A stretch of 64,000 nucleotides of DNA from a virus: the IMG/VR virus record IMGVR_UViG_3300025869_000013, positions 1 to 64,000 of that record, one strand, 5' to 3'. Under the pieces are notes generated by a model that made no database searches, was not told the origin of the DNA, and saw nothing but the letters and a program-made list of their open reading frames with translations. A program made the translations under genes and the position numbers. Below, piece by piece: positions 14,304 through 22,232 of the stretch (positions are counted from its first letter, which is position 1; every line of letters begins with the position of its first letter).

Positions 14304-16155
14304 TAAGGATATACTCTCGGATATAACAGTGCATATGAAATATGCTAAGTATATACCAGAGCTAAATAGAAGAGAGACGTGGAAAGAATTAGTCACGCGA
14401 AACGAGGAGATGCACGTTAAAAAATATCCTCAGTTAAAAGACGAAATAAATAAAGCGTATGAACTCGTATACAATAAAAAAGTTTTACCGTCAATGCGAT
14501 CTTTACAGTTCAGCGGTAAACCTATTGAAATATCTCCAAACCGGCTGTATAATTGTAGTTATCTACCCATTGATCATATTGACAGCTTTAGTGAGACTAT
14601 GTTCTTACTGCTTTCAGGCTGCGGGGTGGGTTATTCTGTCCAACAACATCACGTTAGAAAACTACCTCACGTCACTAAACCCTTTGATAAAAGATACAGG
14701 AGGTTTGTAATAGGTGACTCTATAGAAGGTTGGGCTGATGCGGTTAAGGTTCTTATGGAGTCTTATCTTGGTGGTAGAAAGAAGTCAGCTGTAAAGTTTG
14801 ATTACTCAGACATACGACCTAAGGGTGCTAGGCTTGTAACGTCAGGTGGTAAAGCACCTGGTCCTCAACCTCTTAAAGAATGTTTAATCAAAGTTCAAGG
14901 TATATTAGATGACAAGAATGACGGGGATAATCTTACGTCCCTTAACGTACACGATATCGTTTGCCACATTGCTGACGCTGTCCTTGCTGGGGGTATCCGG
15001 CGCGCTGCCCTTATATCATTATTTAGTGCATACGATGAGGAAATGATCTCGTGCAAGTCTGGGGACTGGTGGGAGTTAAACCCTCAGCGAGGTAGATCAA
15101 ATAACTCGGCTGTTCTTATGAGACATAAGATAACTAAAAAGTTTTTTATGGACTTGTGGAAACGTGTTGAAGCCTCAGGTGCTGGTGAACCAGGTATATA
15201 CTTTAACAACGATAAAGATTGGGGAACTAATCCATGTTGTGAGATAGCTCTCAGGCCATATCAGTTCTGCAACCTATGTGAGGTTAATGTATCAGATATA
15301 GAATCACAAAGTGATTACGAGGATAGAGTTAGAGTAGCATCTTTTATAGGTACGTTACAAGCTGGATATACTGACTTCCATTACTTAAGAGAGATATGGA
15401 AAGAAACAACAGAGCGAGATGCTTTGATAGGTGTATCTATGACAGGTATAGGTAGTGGAACTGTTTTGAATTATGATATGGCTGTTGGAGCTGAAATCGT
15501 TAAAAACGAAAACGCTAGAGTAGCTAAGATTATAGGTGTTAGAAAAGCTGCGCGTACAACATGCGTTAAACCTGCAGGGACGACATCTCTGGTACTAGGA
15601 ACATCTTCAGGTATACACGCATGGCATCACAAACAATATATCCGTAGATTGCGTGTAGGGAAGAACGAGGCTATATATGAGTACTTAAAAGCTAACCATC
15701 CTGAGATCGTTGAAGACGATTACTTCAGAGCACACGACACAGCTGTAATAAGTATACCACAACAGGCTCCAAAAGGTTCTATTCTAAGAACTGAATCTCC
15801 TATGGATTTATTAGAAAGAGTTAAAAAGGTTGCTACAGAATGGGTTAGCAACGGGCACAGGAAAGGTTCTAACTCTCATAATGTTTCGGCTACAATATCT
15901 ATCAAAGATGATATGTGGGATGAAGTTGGAGAGTGGATGTGGAAAAACAAAGATCACTATAACGGTCTATCTGTTTTGCCTCATAATGGAGGTACATATA
16001 AACAAGCTCCGTTTGAGGATATAACAAAGGCTAATTATGATGAGTTGTTGAAATCTCTAAACGAGATAGATCTAACTAAAGTTATAGAGCTAGATGATAA
16101 CACGGATCTTTCTGGTGAGTTAGCTTGCTCAGGTGGATCATGTGAGGTTACGTAA
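14290..16155 (+). CDS. nrdJ: Class II (adenosylcobalamin-dependent) ribonucleotide reductase, monomeric RTPR type
   Basis: Reduces ribonucleotides to deoxyribonucleotides for phage DNA synthesis. Key features: YNCSYLP (first redox Cys, near 88), NPCCEI near 314-319 (radical Cys in the N-P-C-x-E motif), VKPAGTTS near 428 (phosphate loop), and a C-terminal shuttle pair ACSGGSCEVT like that of the Lactobacillus triphosphate reductase. There is no partner small subunit gene and no ATP-cone. At 621 aa it is shorter than the ~740-residue bacterial enzyme. It depends on host B12 supply. It is the last gene of the plus arm, followed by a terminator. Confidence 0.92.
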   Translation: MSQIDKDILSDITVHMKYAKYIPELNRRETWKELVTRNEEMHVKKYPQLKDEINKAYELVYNKKVLPSMRSLQFSGKPIEISPNRLYNCSYLPIDHIDSFSETMFLLLSGCGVGYSVQQHHVRKLPHVTKPFDKRYRRFVIGDSIEGWADAVKVLMESYLGGRKKSAVKFDYSDIRPKGARLVTSGGKAPGPQPLKECLIKVQGILDDKNDGDNLTSLNVHDIVCHIADAVLAGGIRRAALISLFSAYDEEMISCKSGDWWELNPQRGRSNNSAVLMRHKITKKFFMDLWKRVEASGAGEPGIYFNNDKDWGTNPCCEIALRPYQFCNLCEVNVSDIESQSDYEDRVRVASFIGTLQAGYTDFHYLREIWKETTERDALIGVSMTGIGSGTVLNYDMAVGAEIVKNENARVAKIIGVRKAARTTCVKPAGTTSLVLGTSSGIHAWHHKQYIRRLRVGKNEAIYEYLKANHPEIVEDDYFRAHDTAVISIPQQAPKGSILRTESPMDLLERVKKVATEWVSNGHRKGSNSHNVSATISIKDDMWDEVGEWMWKNKDHYNGLSVLPHNGGTYKQAPFEDITKANYDELLKSLNEIDLTKVIELDDNTDLSGELACSGGSCEVT

Positions 16156-16176
16156 TCGTAACCACTTAAAACAAAG

Positions 16177-16212
16177 AAGGGGATAGCCGTCGCGGTTATC
16201 CCCTTTTTTTTT
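16177..16212 (+). terminator. Rho-independent terminator between the convergent arms
   Basis: AAGGGGATAGCC and GGTTATCCCCTT form a 12-pair stem (one G-U) around a GTCGC loop, followed directly by nine T's. It ends plus-strand transcription after RNR. On the minus strand the sequence after the stem is T-rich but interrupted (CTTCTTTGTTTT), so it may also stop the late operon. Confidence 0.9.
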
Positions 16213-16681
16213 ATATTACTTTGTATTTAGTTTTACCTTTATCTTTGTAGGCTTTTAAACACCTGTGTCGGTTTTCATCTTCATTCACGTAGCTTATATG
16301 AACCCAAGCTGGATTATCATCATCTCCAAACTCCCATATTATCTGATCGTAATCAAGGTGATACCTTATGTACTTAAACATTTCAGCGTTTAGATTTGTG
16401 AACTTACCACCGTAGGTATCATCTATATCTATAGCAAATCCTTCGCAGTGTTGAGATTTTTTACTGCCTCCAATAGCCACGTTAAGCTCGGGTGATCTGT
16501 AAAAACTGTTTATCTTGATTGGACCTCCAACCCACTTTCTCAGTGGTTCAAAAACCTTTTTAGCTAAAACCTTCATATTCTCTAGTTGATCTACGTCAGG
16601 TATGTTTTCTATGCCTCGTCTAAGAGCTGTATTGCTTCGTGTAGCCTCTCTGTAGCTTATGTGTTTACTTATATTATCCAT
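16211..16681 (-). CDS. M15-family peptidase endolysin (L-alanyl-D-glutamate or D,D-carboxypeptidase type)
   Basis: 156 residues. Metal and catalytic motifs of the M15/DacC-like group are present: INSFYRSPELN, SQHCEGFAIDID (S-x-H-x-x-G-x-A-x-D) and a late WEFGDDDNPAWVHISY (Glu ... W-V-H). It would cut peptidoglycan for lysis. It has no signal peptide, so release probably depends on a holin (candidates at 62355 and 62963). It is the last gene of the late arm, ending in the shared terminator. Confidence 0.87.
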   Translation of the reverse strand: MDNISKHISYREATRSNTALRRGIENIPDVDQLENMKVLAKKVFEPLRKWVGGPIKINSFYRSPELNVAIGGSKKSQHCEGFAIDIDDTYGGKFTNLNAEMFKYIRYHLDYDQIIWEFGDDDNPAWVHISYVNEDENRHRCLKAYKDKGKTKYKVI

Positions 16682-17001
16682 TATTTTATGATTATTGAAA
16701 GTGGTGTGCTATCACTTAAACTACCGCCATTAGTGGTTACTATTTTTAACCCTAAAACAGAGTTGTCAAAACTAATACCTTCATTCAGCAAAAGTGTAGT
16801 TTTGCTAGGTATATTCGTGACTGCTATGTAAGCGGTATCATTAATTGAGTTAGGTCTTTCCTCATAAAGGTGTAAGTTTACATCTACACCTGCTGCGCTA
16901 GAATTTGTCAACCTTATGGAAGCTATAGATCCGTTTGATCCACCAACCGGTATCAACGTAGTTGACTTTTCTGACCCTATATTATATAATCTTCTTTGCA
17001 T
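16681..17001 (-). CDS. Hypothetical virion/tail-associated protein, 106 aa
   Basis: Beta-rich, threonine- and serine-rich protein (TTLIPVGGSNGSIASIRLTNSS, ending STPLSIIIK) with features of a small tail or fibre accessory protein. Its stop touches the start of the endolysin gene. Function inferred only from composition and from lying after the tail-fibre genes. Confidence 0.55.
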   Translation of the reverse strand: MQRRLYNIGSEKSTTLIPVGGSNGSIASIRLTNSSAAGVDVNLHLYEERPNSINDTAYIAVTNIPSKTTLLLNEGISFDNSVLGLKIVTTNGGSLSDSTPLSIIIK

Positions 17002-17002
17002 T

Positions 17003-17734
17003 TTAATCTACTGTAATTATTTTACCTATATTTGCTGTTGCTACGGTGTTTACTTTACCTATGCTTGCTGCTACCACTGTGTTTACATCATGCCCATATC
17101 CAGCTAATCTAATCGATAAGTAGGGGTCTTTTGATGTACCAGTGTTGTCCGTGTAGAAACCACCACAGTTAAACGTGCCGTTTGAGGTAGGAGCAAGATT
17201 TCGAGCATCGTAAAGATAGTCTGTCATAACTATAGTTATAGTGTTCTCGCTTTCTATATCATCTCTGAGATCACTGGTACCAGTTAACGAATTGTACCCG
17301 CTAATACTCCAATTACCGCCACCGGTATTTATCTCCGTATACTGTGTAACGTTACCAAACATTTGGTTACCCGCTGAGTAACCTACAATACCATCAAAAC
17401 TCCCTACCGCTAAGCTACCTATAAAGTTGAGTCCTTTTACACCCCAAATACTACCATCATTACCACCGTCGCCATGTATCTTCAGCTCGACATCCGCTAC
17501 TGTACCAGTAATACTAGATACATCGAAGACAAGGAAGGTTCGTTGTACTTTATACGTATTAGAACCGCCTCTAGCACCAAAACGAGATACAGATACAAAA
17601 TCATCAGATGAGGACTCATTAGTAACAACGGAGGTTCCAGAGGTTGCGTCTCTAGAGTCCGCCCAAGTCGCACCGCTGTTTGCTACGTGACTAGCTATTC
17701 TACCATCACCAGTACTAGAATATATATCAGGCAT
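17003..17734 (-). CDS. Putative tail appendage protein with DNRLRE-like jelly-roll part
   Basis: 243 residues. MPDIYSSTGDGRIASHV ... RTFLVFDVSSITGTVADVELKIHGDG resembles the DNRLRE/CBM-like pattern (a 'folded F-V-F-D-v-s' strand followed by 'a-x-L-x-i'), a beta-sandwich found in adhesive bacterial proteins. A glycine/asparagine-rich middle and a C-terminal tandem (VVAASIGKVNTVATANIGK) follow. Probably a distal fibre or host-binding accessory. It overlaps the methyltransferase gene by eight bases. Confidence 0.6.
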   Translation of the reverse strand: MPDIYSSTGDGRIASHVANSGATWADSRDATSGTSVVTNESSSDDFVSVSRFGARGGSNTYKVQRTFLVFDVSSITGTVADVELKIHGDGGNDGSIWGVKGLNFIGSLAVGSFDGIVGYSAGNQMFGNVTQYTEINTGGGNWSISGYNSLTGTSDLRDDIESENTITIVMTDYLYDARNLAPTSNGTFNCGGFYTDNTGTSKDPYLSIRLAGYGHDVNTVVAASIGKVNTVATANIGKIITVD

Positions 17735-18293
17735 TAAACTTCATTTTAGGTAAGTGGTATATATTGTTAGTGAAATATATATTATCTATAGGTTCAACAT
17801 CTAAAGCTTGATATGTGGTTCCTTCCATATAAAAGATGTCATCTGTATCCGTAGAGTTATTCCACCAAGTAACCCTTGCTCCCGGTTTAGCTAAACTAGG
17901 CAGTATGTCAGTAAATGCATCTACATTATCATCCGCCCATGTGTCATAGAATATTCCATCATAAGTGGATAGTGAATCTTTTACATCATACCAATCTCCT
18001 TCTACTATAGTTACGTTAGGTTTATCCGCAGCCCAAGCTTTAGCTTTCTTTATAACTTGAGGATGATTTTCTACTATCGTATGAGAGGTTATAGAATTCG
18101 CTTGTATGTACCCAGCGGATATCCCCATACCAAAACCTATCTCTAATATATCCCCACCTCCTTCGCACACGTAGTCCGCTGAGGCTTTCATTATGGAATC
18201 CTCCCAAGTCATCATAACTTGAAACTCAGTGTCTTGCTCTACATAATAAACCTTATCAGATTCAAATGTCAGTGTTTGATCTATATATTTCAT
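17727..18293 (-). CDS. SAM-dependent methyltransferase, guanidinoacetate methyltransferase-like
   Basis: 188 residues. ILEIGFGMG at 49-57 is the SAM-binding glycine loop, Glu75 in IVEN is the ribose-binding acidic residue, and YDGIFYDTWADD at 111-122 follows. The arrangement VMMTWEDSIM before the loop and DGIFYDT after it closely follows GAMT and the RMT2 arginine methyltransferases (VMERWET ... DGILYDT), more than DNA or rRNA methyltransferases. Located between two tail appendage genes and overlapping both ends, so it may methylate a guanidino group, perhaps on arginine of a fibre. Substrate unproven. Confidence 0.8.
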   Translation of the reverse strand: MKYIDQTLTFESDKVYYVEQDTEFQVMMTWEDSIMKASADYVCEGGGDILEIGFGMGISAGYIQANSITSHTIVENHPQVIKKAKAWAADKPNVTIVEGDWYDVKDSLSTYDGIFYDTWADDNVDAFTDILPSLAKPGARVTWWNNSTDTDDIFYMEGTTYQALDVEPIDNIYFTNNIYHLPKMKFNA

Positions 18294-21200
18294 TACGCCG
18301 TTATTTCTACGAATGTGCTATCCGGATTGAAGAATATTCTTTGGCCGTTATCCTGGCAATAACCTATAACCCGGGCTATATGAGTATTACCTGTAGGGGC
18401 GATATTATCAGCATCCCCATCCGCTGTTTTTAACCATAAAACATCACCATCAGCCCCAGTTGTATCCACAGCCAGAGTGACCATACCCCTTATACACATA
18501 CCTGCAGCTGCAGCTGAAGCGTTAGTACTTCGCGCTACCCCCAGTAATTTACTTGAAGAGCTTTCCGCAGTGGCATTAGCTAGAGTCCAAGCACCACCGC
18601 TATATTGGTATATTTTTCCAGCTACAACAGACCCGGTTCCAAACTGAATAATCTCAGCTCCAGCCCCTGTATGCCCCGCGGTAGTTCCAACTGTTCTAAC
18701 ATGTGCATAATAATTTATACCATAGCAGTTTGCAAGATTTCCACTTGCTGGGGTTCCTAGGACCGGTGCTGTCAGCACAGCGTTAGAAGCAAAAACCGCT
18801 GATCCAGTTCCAGTTTCGTCGGTTAACGCCCCAAGAAGGTCAGCTGATGAAAACGCTCCTAATACTGTAGCGTTACCAGTTGATGTTATATGCCCCGTTA
18901 AGTTAGCGTTTGTAGCCACCGTGGCTGCTTCACCATTGAAAATAGCTGCGGTGACAGTTCCAGTAGAAGGATTGTAATGAAAATCACCATCAGATTCTAA
19001 GCCTCTTTGCCCAGAGCCAGTAGCGTTTTCAATAAACGTAATTTGATTGTTTTCATTTGTACTCTCATTATCTGTAATAACCACGTGCGTAGCGAGGTCA
19101 GCGGTCAATGCAACATCAGCGGTACCTGTTAAATCACCTGTCACGTCACCTGTAACATCACCTGTCACGTCACCCGTAACATCACCTGTAAAACCCGAAG
19201 CTGTTAAAACTCCAGAGCTAGAATTAAAAGTCAAGTTAGTACCTGACTTAGCTCCTAAGTTACCCGTAGCAGCGGTCGCAAATAAAGGGAAGCATGTTGT
19301 GTCAGTGGACTCGTCCGCCACGGTGATAGCCGTTGCGATATCCGCGGTACCTGTTAAATCACCTTCAACATTACCCGTAACATCACCTGTAAGATCACCT
19401 GTGAACCCCGCTGCGTTCACACTTGTTGATGTTAAAAGCCCAGTGTTAGGGTTATAATGAAGATTGCCGTCCATTTCAAGACCGTGAGCTCCGGTTGAAC
19501 TCCCTTCGTCCGCTACAAAAGTTATTAAATTATTTTCAGCTGTACTTTCGTTGTCTGTAACCGTAACTGTAGTAGCAATAGCAGCAGTACCTGTACATGA
19601 ACCGGAGCTACCTGATACCGTAGTTTGAACTACATTTTCAATATAATTATCTGTGTGTATCTCCCCAGCGCCTGATTGAGTCCAATCAATAATTTGATTA
19701 CCACTCGGGATAGTTGGTTTGTTCTGTATGAAGGCATCTCCACTTCCAGCGTCCCAATCAGACTGTACGTTTTGTTCTGCGTTAGACGGTGCGTGTGTTG
19801 CTTGTGAGTGGGTGTAAGCTGTATCCCAGTTACCAGAGTTGTTGGTGAATATACCACTGTCATATACCAGGTGCCACGCTTGCCAAGACCCATTGTAGTA
19901 CTTTCTTTCGTAAGTGCCATTAGATGCATAGCCTTGATAGGTCTGATAAATCATCAACCCATCCGCGGTTACCGTTAACATGCCCGCTTGACTAATAGGA
20001 TAATTAGAGCCCGCCGCGGCTTGGGCGTTACTATTCTGGTTATAGATACCCATTGTCGTATAGGTATCAAGGTCTACACTATTCCCTATATCGGCTCTGT
20101 ACCTTTGGTAAAGTGCGCTATCCACGCCATCGAATAGTTCCGAGTCCGCCGCTGTACCGGAAGCGGATAAATAGTTACCAGCTAAGCCATCTACATAAGC
20201 TTTTACAGACTGCTGAGATGGCGCTTGAGTAGCGCTGTTACTAGCCATGTTATCCTCGTCTATAAGGGTAGGCTTAAGCGTGTTTGCTGCTACGTCAACC
20301 CCTATATTAATACCATCAACTGTACCGTCAACAGTTATATTACCCGGCACGTCTAAGTTACCAAAAAGATTTAATTTACCATTCTGATCATAAGAGTGTA
20401 CTGTTCTTTTGTGAGTCCCTGGGTATCCACCCCAAATCTGCATACCATAAAGGAGTATATCTCGTGCCGAATAATTTGTACCACTTCCACTATAAGCAAC
20501 CCAAGTAGGTGTAAACTCTATTCTTATTTTCTCATAATGAGTGGTAGACGTTGTCTCTGTTTCATGCCAAGGTATTTGGCTAAACGGAAGGTAAAGGTGA
20601 CCAGGCCATGAGCTTACCGTGGTTGTTGAGCTAGTGTGTTGAACCCATGCGCTATTTGCAACGTTATACTTATATACCTGTACCTGAGTGTTGTGGCTCT
20701 GCGACGACCAGTAAGCATACATAGCGTTAGCGTACGTATAACCACGAGCAACAAACTCAACTCTAAAAGAGTTGTGCGTGTTATCTATTATAACGGAAGA
20801 ATTGTTTGTTCTTAAGAACTTACGTTTTTCATCGTCACTATATGTTGTTACTTCCGCATAATCATTCTCATTTGATCCAGTTGCTCTAGTAAAAAACTTA
20901 AGATCAGCTAGATCGTCATAACCGTTAGCAAGCGTTGTCTTTGGGGTAAACTGACTGTCGAACAAACCCATTTCGGTAACGGTTGGTGAGCCTAGGTTGC
21001 TTCTAGGTTCACCAGTTGCTCTTTGTTTAAATTCGTAAGCATTTATCTCGTTAACGTTGTTTATGTCACCTTCGCTTAAATCTATAGCATCTTCATAATC
21101 AGTACCACTCCAAGTAAGTAGTCCAGATATATTAGCACTACCGTTTATGTCTAGGGATGTCCCCTCTAACTCTGTACCAGTAATTTGACCTGTTGATGTT

Positions 21201-22231
21201 ATAGGACCTGAAAATATAGCTTTATTACTATCGCTAGCATCTATTTGTAAAGCTGTACCAGTGCTTGTAATAAGTTTTAAATCATAACTATTACTACCGC
21301 CTAAACCTGATACTAAGTCTAAAGAGTATTGAGCTGCAACTCTACCTTCACCTGAACCAGCACCACCTCTTAAATACAAGGCTTGATCCGTATTAGATGC
21401 TCTTCTTATAGTTAACGCACCATTATCATCATCTGAAATTATAACTTTACCATCAATAGCGCCATCGCCGTTTATGTCTAGGCTAGTTCCTTCTAGTTCT
21501 GTACCTGTAATTTTACCAGTAGATGTTATAGCACCAGAACCTATTGTTCCTACAAAAGTTGCGTTACCACTTGTATCTAAAGTTAATTGAGCAGTACCAC
21601 CTTTTTGTATTATAAAGTTGTTGGCGCCTGATCCTTCAAACGTTCTGTCTAAAATAAAGTTATGCGCTCCATTGGTATCAGAGTCTTGCACCCCTGTTAT
21701 CTTTGTACTATTGTCGTCAACATAGATGAGAATGTTTTGGGCTGCATCTCTACCAACGGTAAGAGAACCTGATGAATCTCCAGTAAGAATAGTAGCATTA
21801 CCATTTACGTCTAGTGTGCCGTCAACCACCAGTGTATCATCACTCTGATCCCAAAGCATTTTTTTACCAGATGTAGCTCCGTAAAATGTTACATCATAAC
21901 CCGTGTTGTTTACACCTACATTCAGCGCACTTAAAATAGAAGATCCAAGAGCTAAAGTTGTGTCACTAGAACCTAGTGTCAACGTAACATTACTAGAACC
22001 ATCTTCAGCTTTTATACTACCTGATTGTTCAAATAAAATATCTACACTATTTGTACCGTCCCCAATATAAACATCAGCATTTCCATCGCCTATTAATACA
22101 TCTCCAACAGCGTTGCTTAGAACTAAGTCGTTACCGTCTTGTTCTATTTTACCAGCAGCAGCTCCGGCAGTGGTTTTAAACTGCACGTCATTTGCTGCTT
22201 CTAAATTTATATTACTTAAAAATTTTGGCAT
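18293..22231 (-). CDS. Large tail fibre protein, 1312 aa
   Basis: MPKFLSNINLEAANDVQF opens like the other fibre of this phage (MAKFLSNIDL at 26510), pointing to a shared virion-attachment end. The body is made of repeats: TSTGKITGTELEGTSLDIN units, then several GDVTGDVTGD segments. A pyocin-knob-like part (YYNGSWQAWHLVYDSG) lies in the middle. The C-terminal ~100 residues (SVVAGKIYQYSGGAWTLANA ... GKIYQYSGG) look like a trimeric fibre tip. Start placed at the ATG one base after the previous stop; an upstream in-frame GTG would overlap. Host recognition role inferred. Confidence 0.8.
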   Translation of the reverse strand: MPKFLSNINLEAANDVQFKTTAGAAAGKIEQDGNDLVLSNAVGDVLIGDGNADVYIGDGTNSVDILFEQSGSIKAEDGSSNVTLTLGSSDTTLALGSSILSALNVGVNNTGYDVTFYGATSGKKMLWDQSDDTLVVDGTLDVNGNATILTGDSSGSLTVGRDAAQNILIYVDDNSTKITGVQDSDTNGAHNFILDRTFEGSGANNFIIQKGGTAQLTLDTSGNATFVGTIGSGAITSTGKITGTELEGTSLDINGDGAIDGKVIISDDDNGALTIRRASNTDQALYLRGGAGSGEGRVAAQYSLDLVSGLGGSNSYDLKLITSTGTALQIDASDSNKAIFSGPITSTGQITGTELEGTSLDINGSANISGLLTWSGTDYEDAIDLSEGDINNVNEINAYEFKQRATGEPRSNLGSPTVTEMGLFDSQFTPKTTLANGYDDLADLKFFTRATGSNENDYAEVTTYSDDEKRKFLRTNNSSVIIDNTHNSFRVEFVARGYTYANAMYAYWSSQSHNTQVQVYKYNVANSAWVQHTSSTTTVSSWPGHLYLPFSQIPWHETETTSTTHYEKIRIEFTPTWVAYSGSGTNYSARDILLYGMQIWGGYPGTHKRTVHSYDQNGKLNLFGNLDVPGNITVDGTVDGINIGVDVAANTLKPTLIDEDNMASNSATQAPSQQSVKAYVDGLAGNYLSASGTAADSELFDGVDSALYQRYRADIGNSVDLDTYTTMGIYNQNSNAQAAAGSNYPISQAGMLTVTADGLMIYQTYQGYASNGTYERKYYNGSWQAWHLVYDSGIFTNNSGNWDTAYTHSQATHAPSNAEQNVQSDWDAGSGDAFIQNKPTIPSGNQIIDWTQSGAGEIHTDNYIENVVQTTVSGSSGSCTGTAAIATTVTVTDNESTAENNLITFVADEGSSTGAHGLEMDGNLHYNPNTGLLTSTSVNAAGFTGDLTGDVTGNVEGDLTGTADIATAITVADESTDTTCFPLFATAATGNLGAKSGTNLTFNSSSGVLTASGFTGDVTGDVTGDVTGDVTGDLTGTADVALTADLATHVVITDNESTNENNQITFIENATGSGQRGLESDGDFHYNPSTGTVTAAIFNGEAATVATNANLTGHITSTGNATVLGAFSSADLLGALTDETGTGSAVFASNAVLTAPVLGTPASGNLANCYGINYYAHVRTVGTTAGHTGAGAEIIQFGTGSVVAGKIYQYSGGAWTLANATAESSSSKLLGVARSTNASAAAAGMCIRGMVTLAVDTTGADGDVLWLKTADGDADNIAPTGNTHIARVIGYCQDNGQRIFFNPDSTFVEITA
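19135..19194 (-). repeat. 24-base tandem repeat inside tail fibre gene
   Basis: Two near-identical 24-base units (one base different) and a partial third. They encode alternating Gly-Asp-Val-Thr steps of the fibre. A weaker block of the same codons lies near 19355-19400. Units in multiples of three could expand or contract without breaking the frame. Confidence 0.7.
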
Positions 22232-22232
22232 G

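Noticed and set aside
16221-16236. Minus-strand match to part of the repeated element (AACTAAATAC)
   Set aside because: Lies inside the coding end of the endolysin gene, lacks the GGATAATA half and is not followed by a start codon.
19047-19457. Long plus-strand frame of Val/Pro/Ser repeats
   Set aside because: Antisense shadow of the fibre's repetitive codons; no start context and opposite to the operon.
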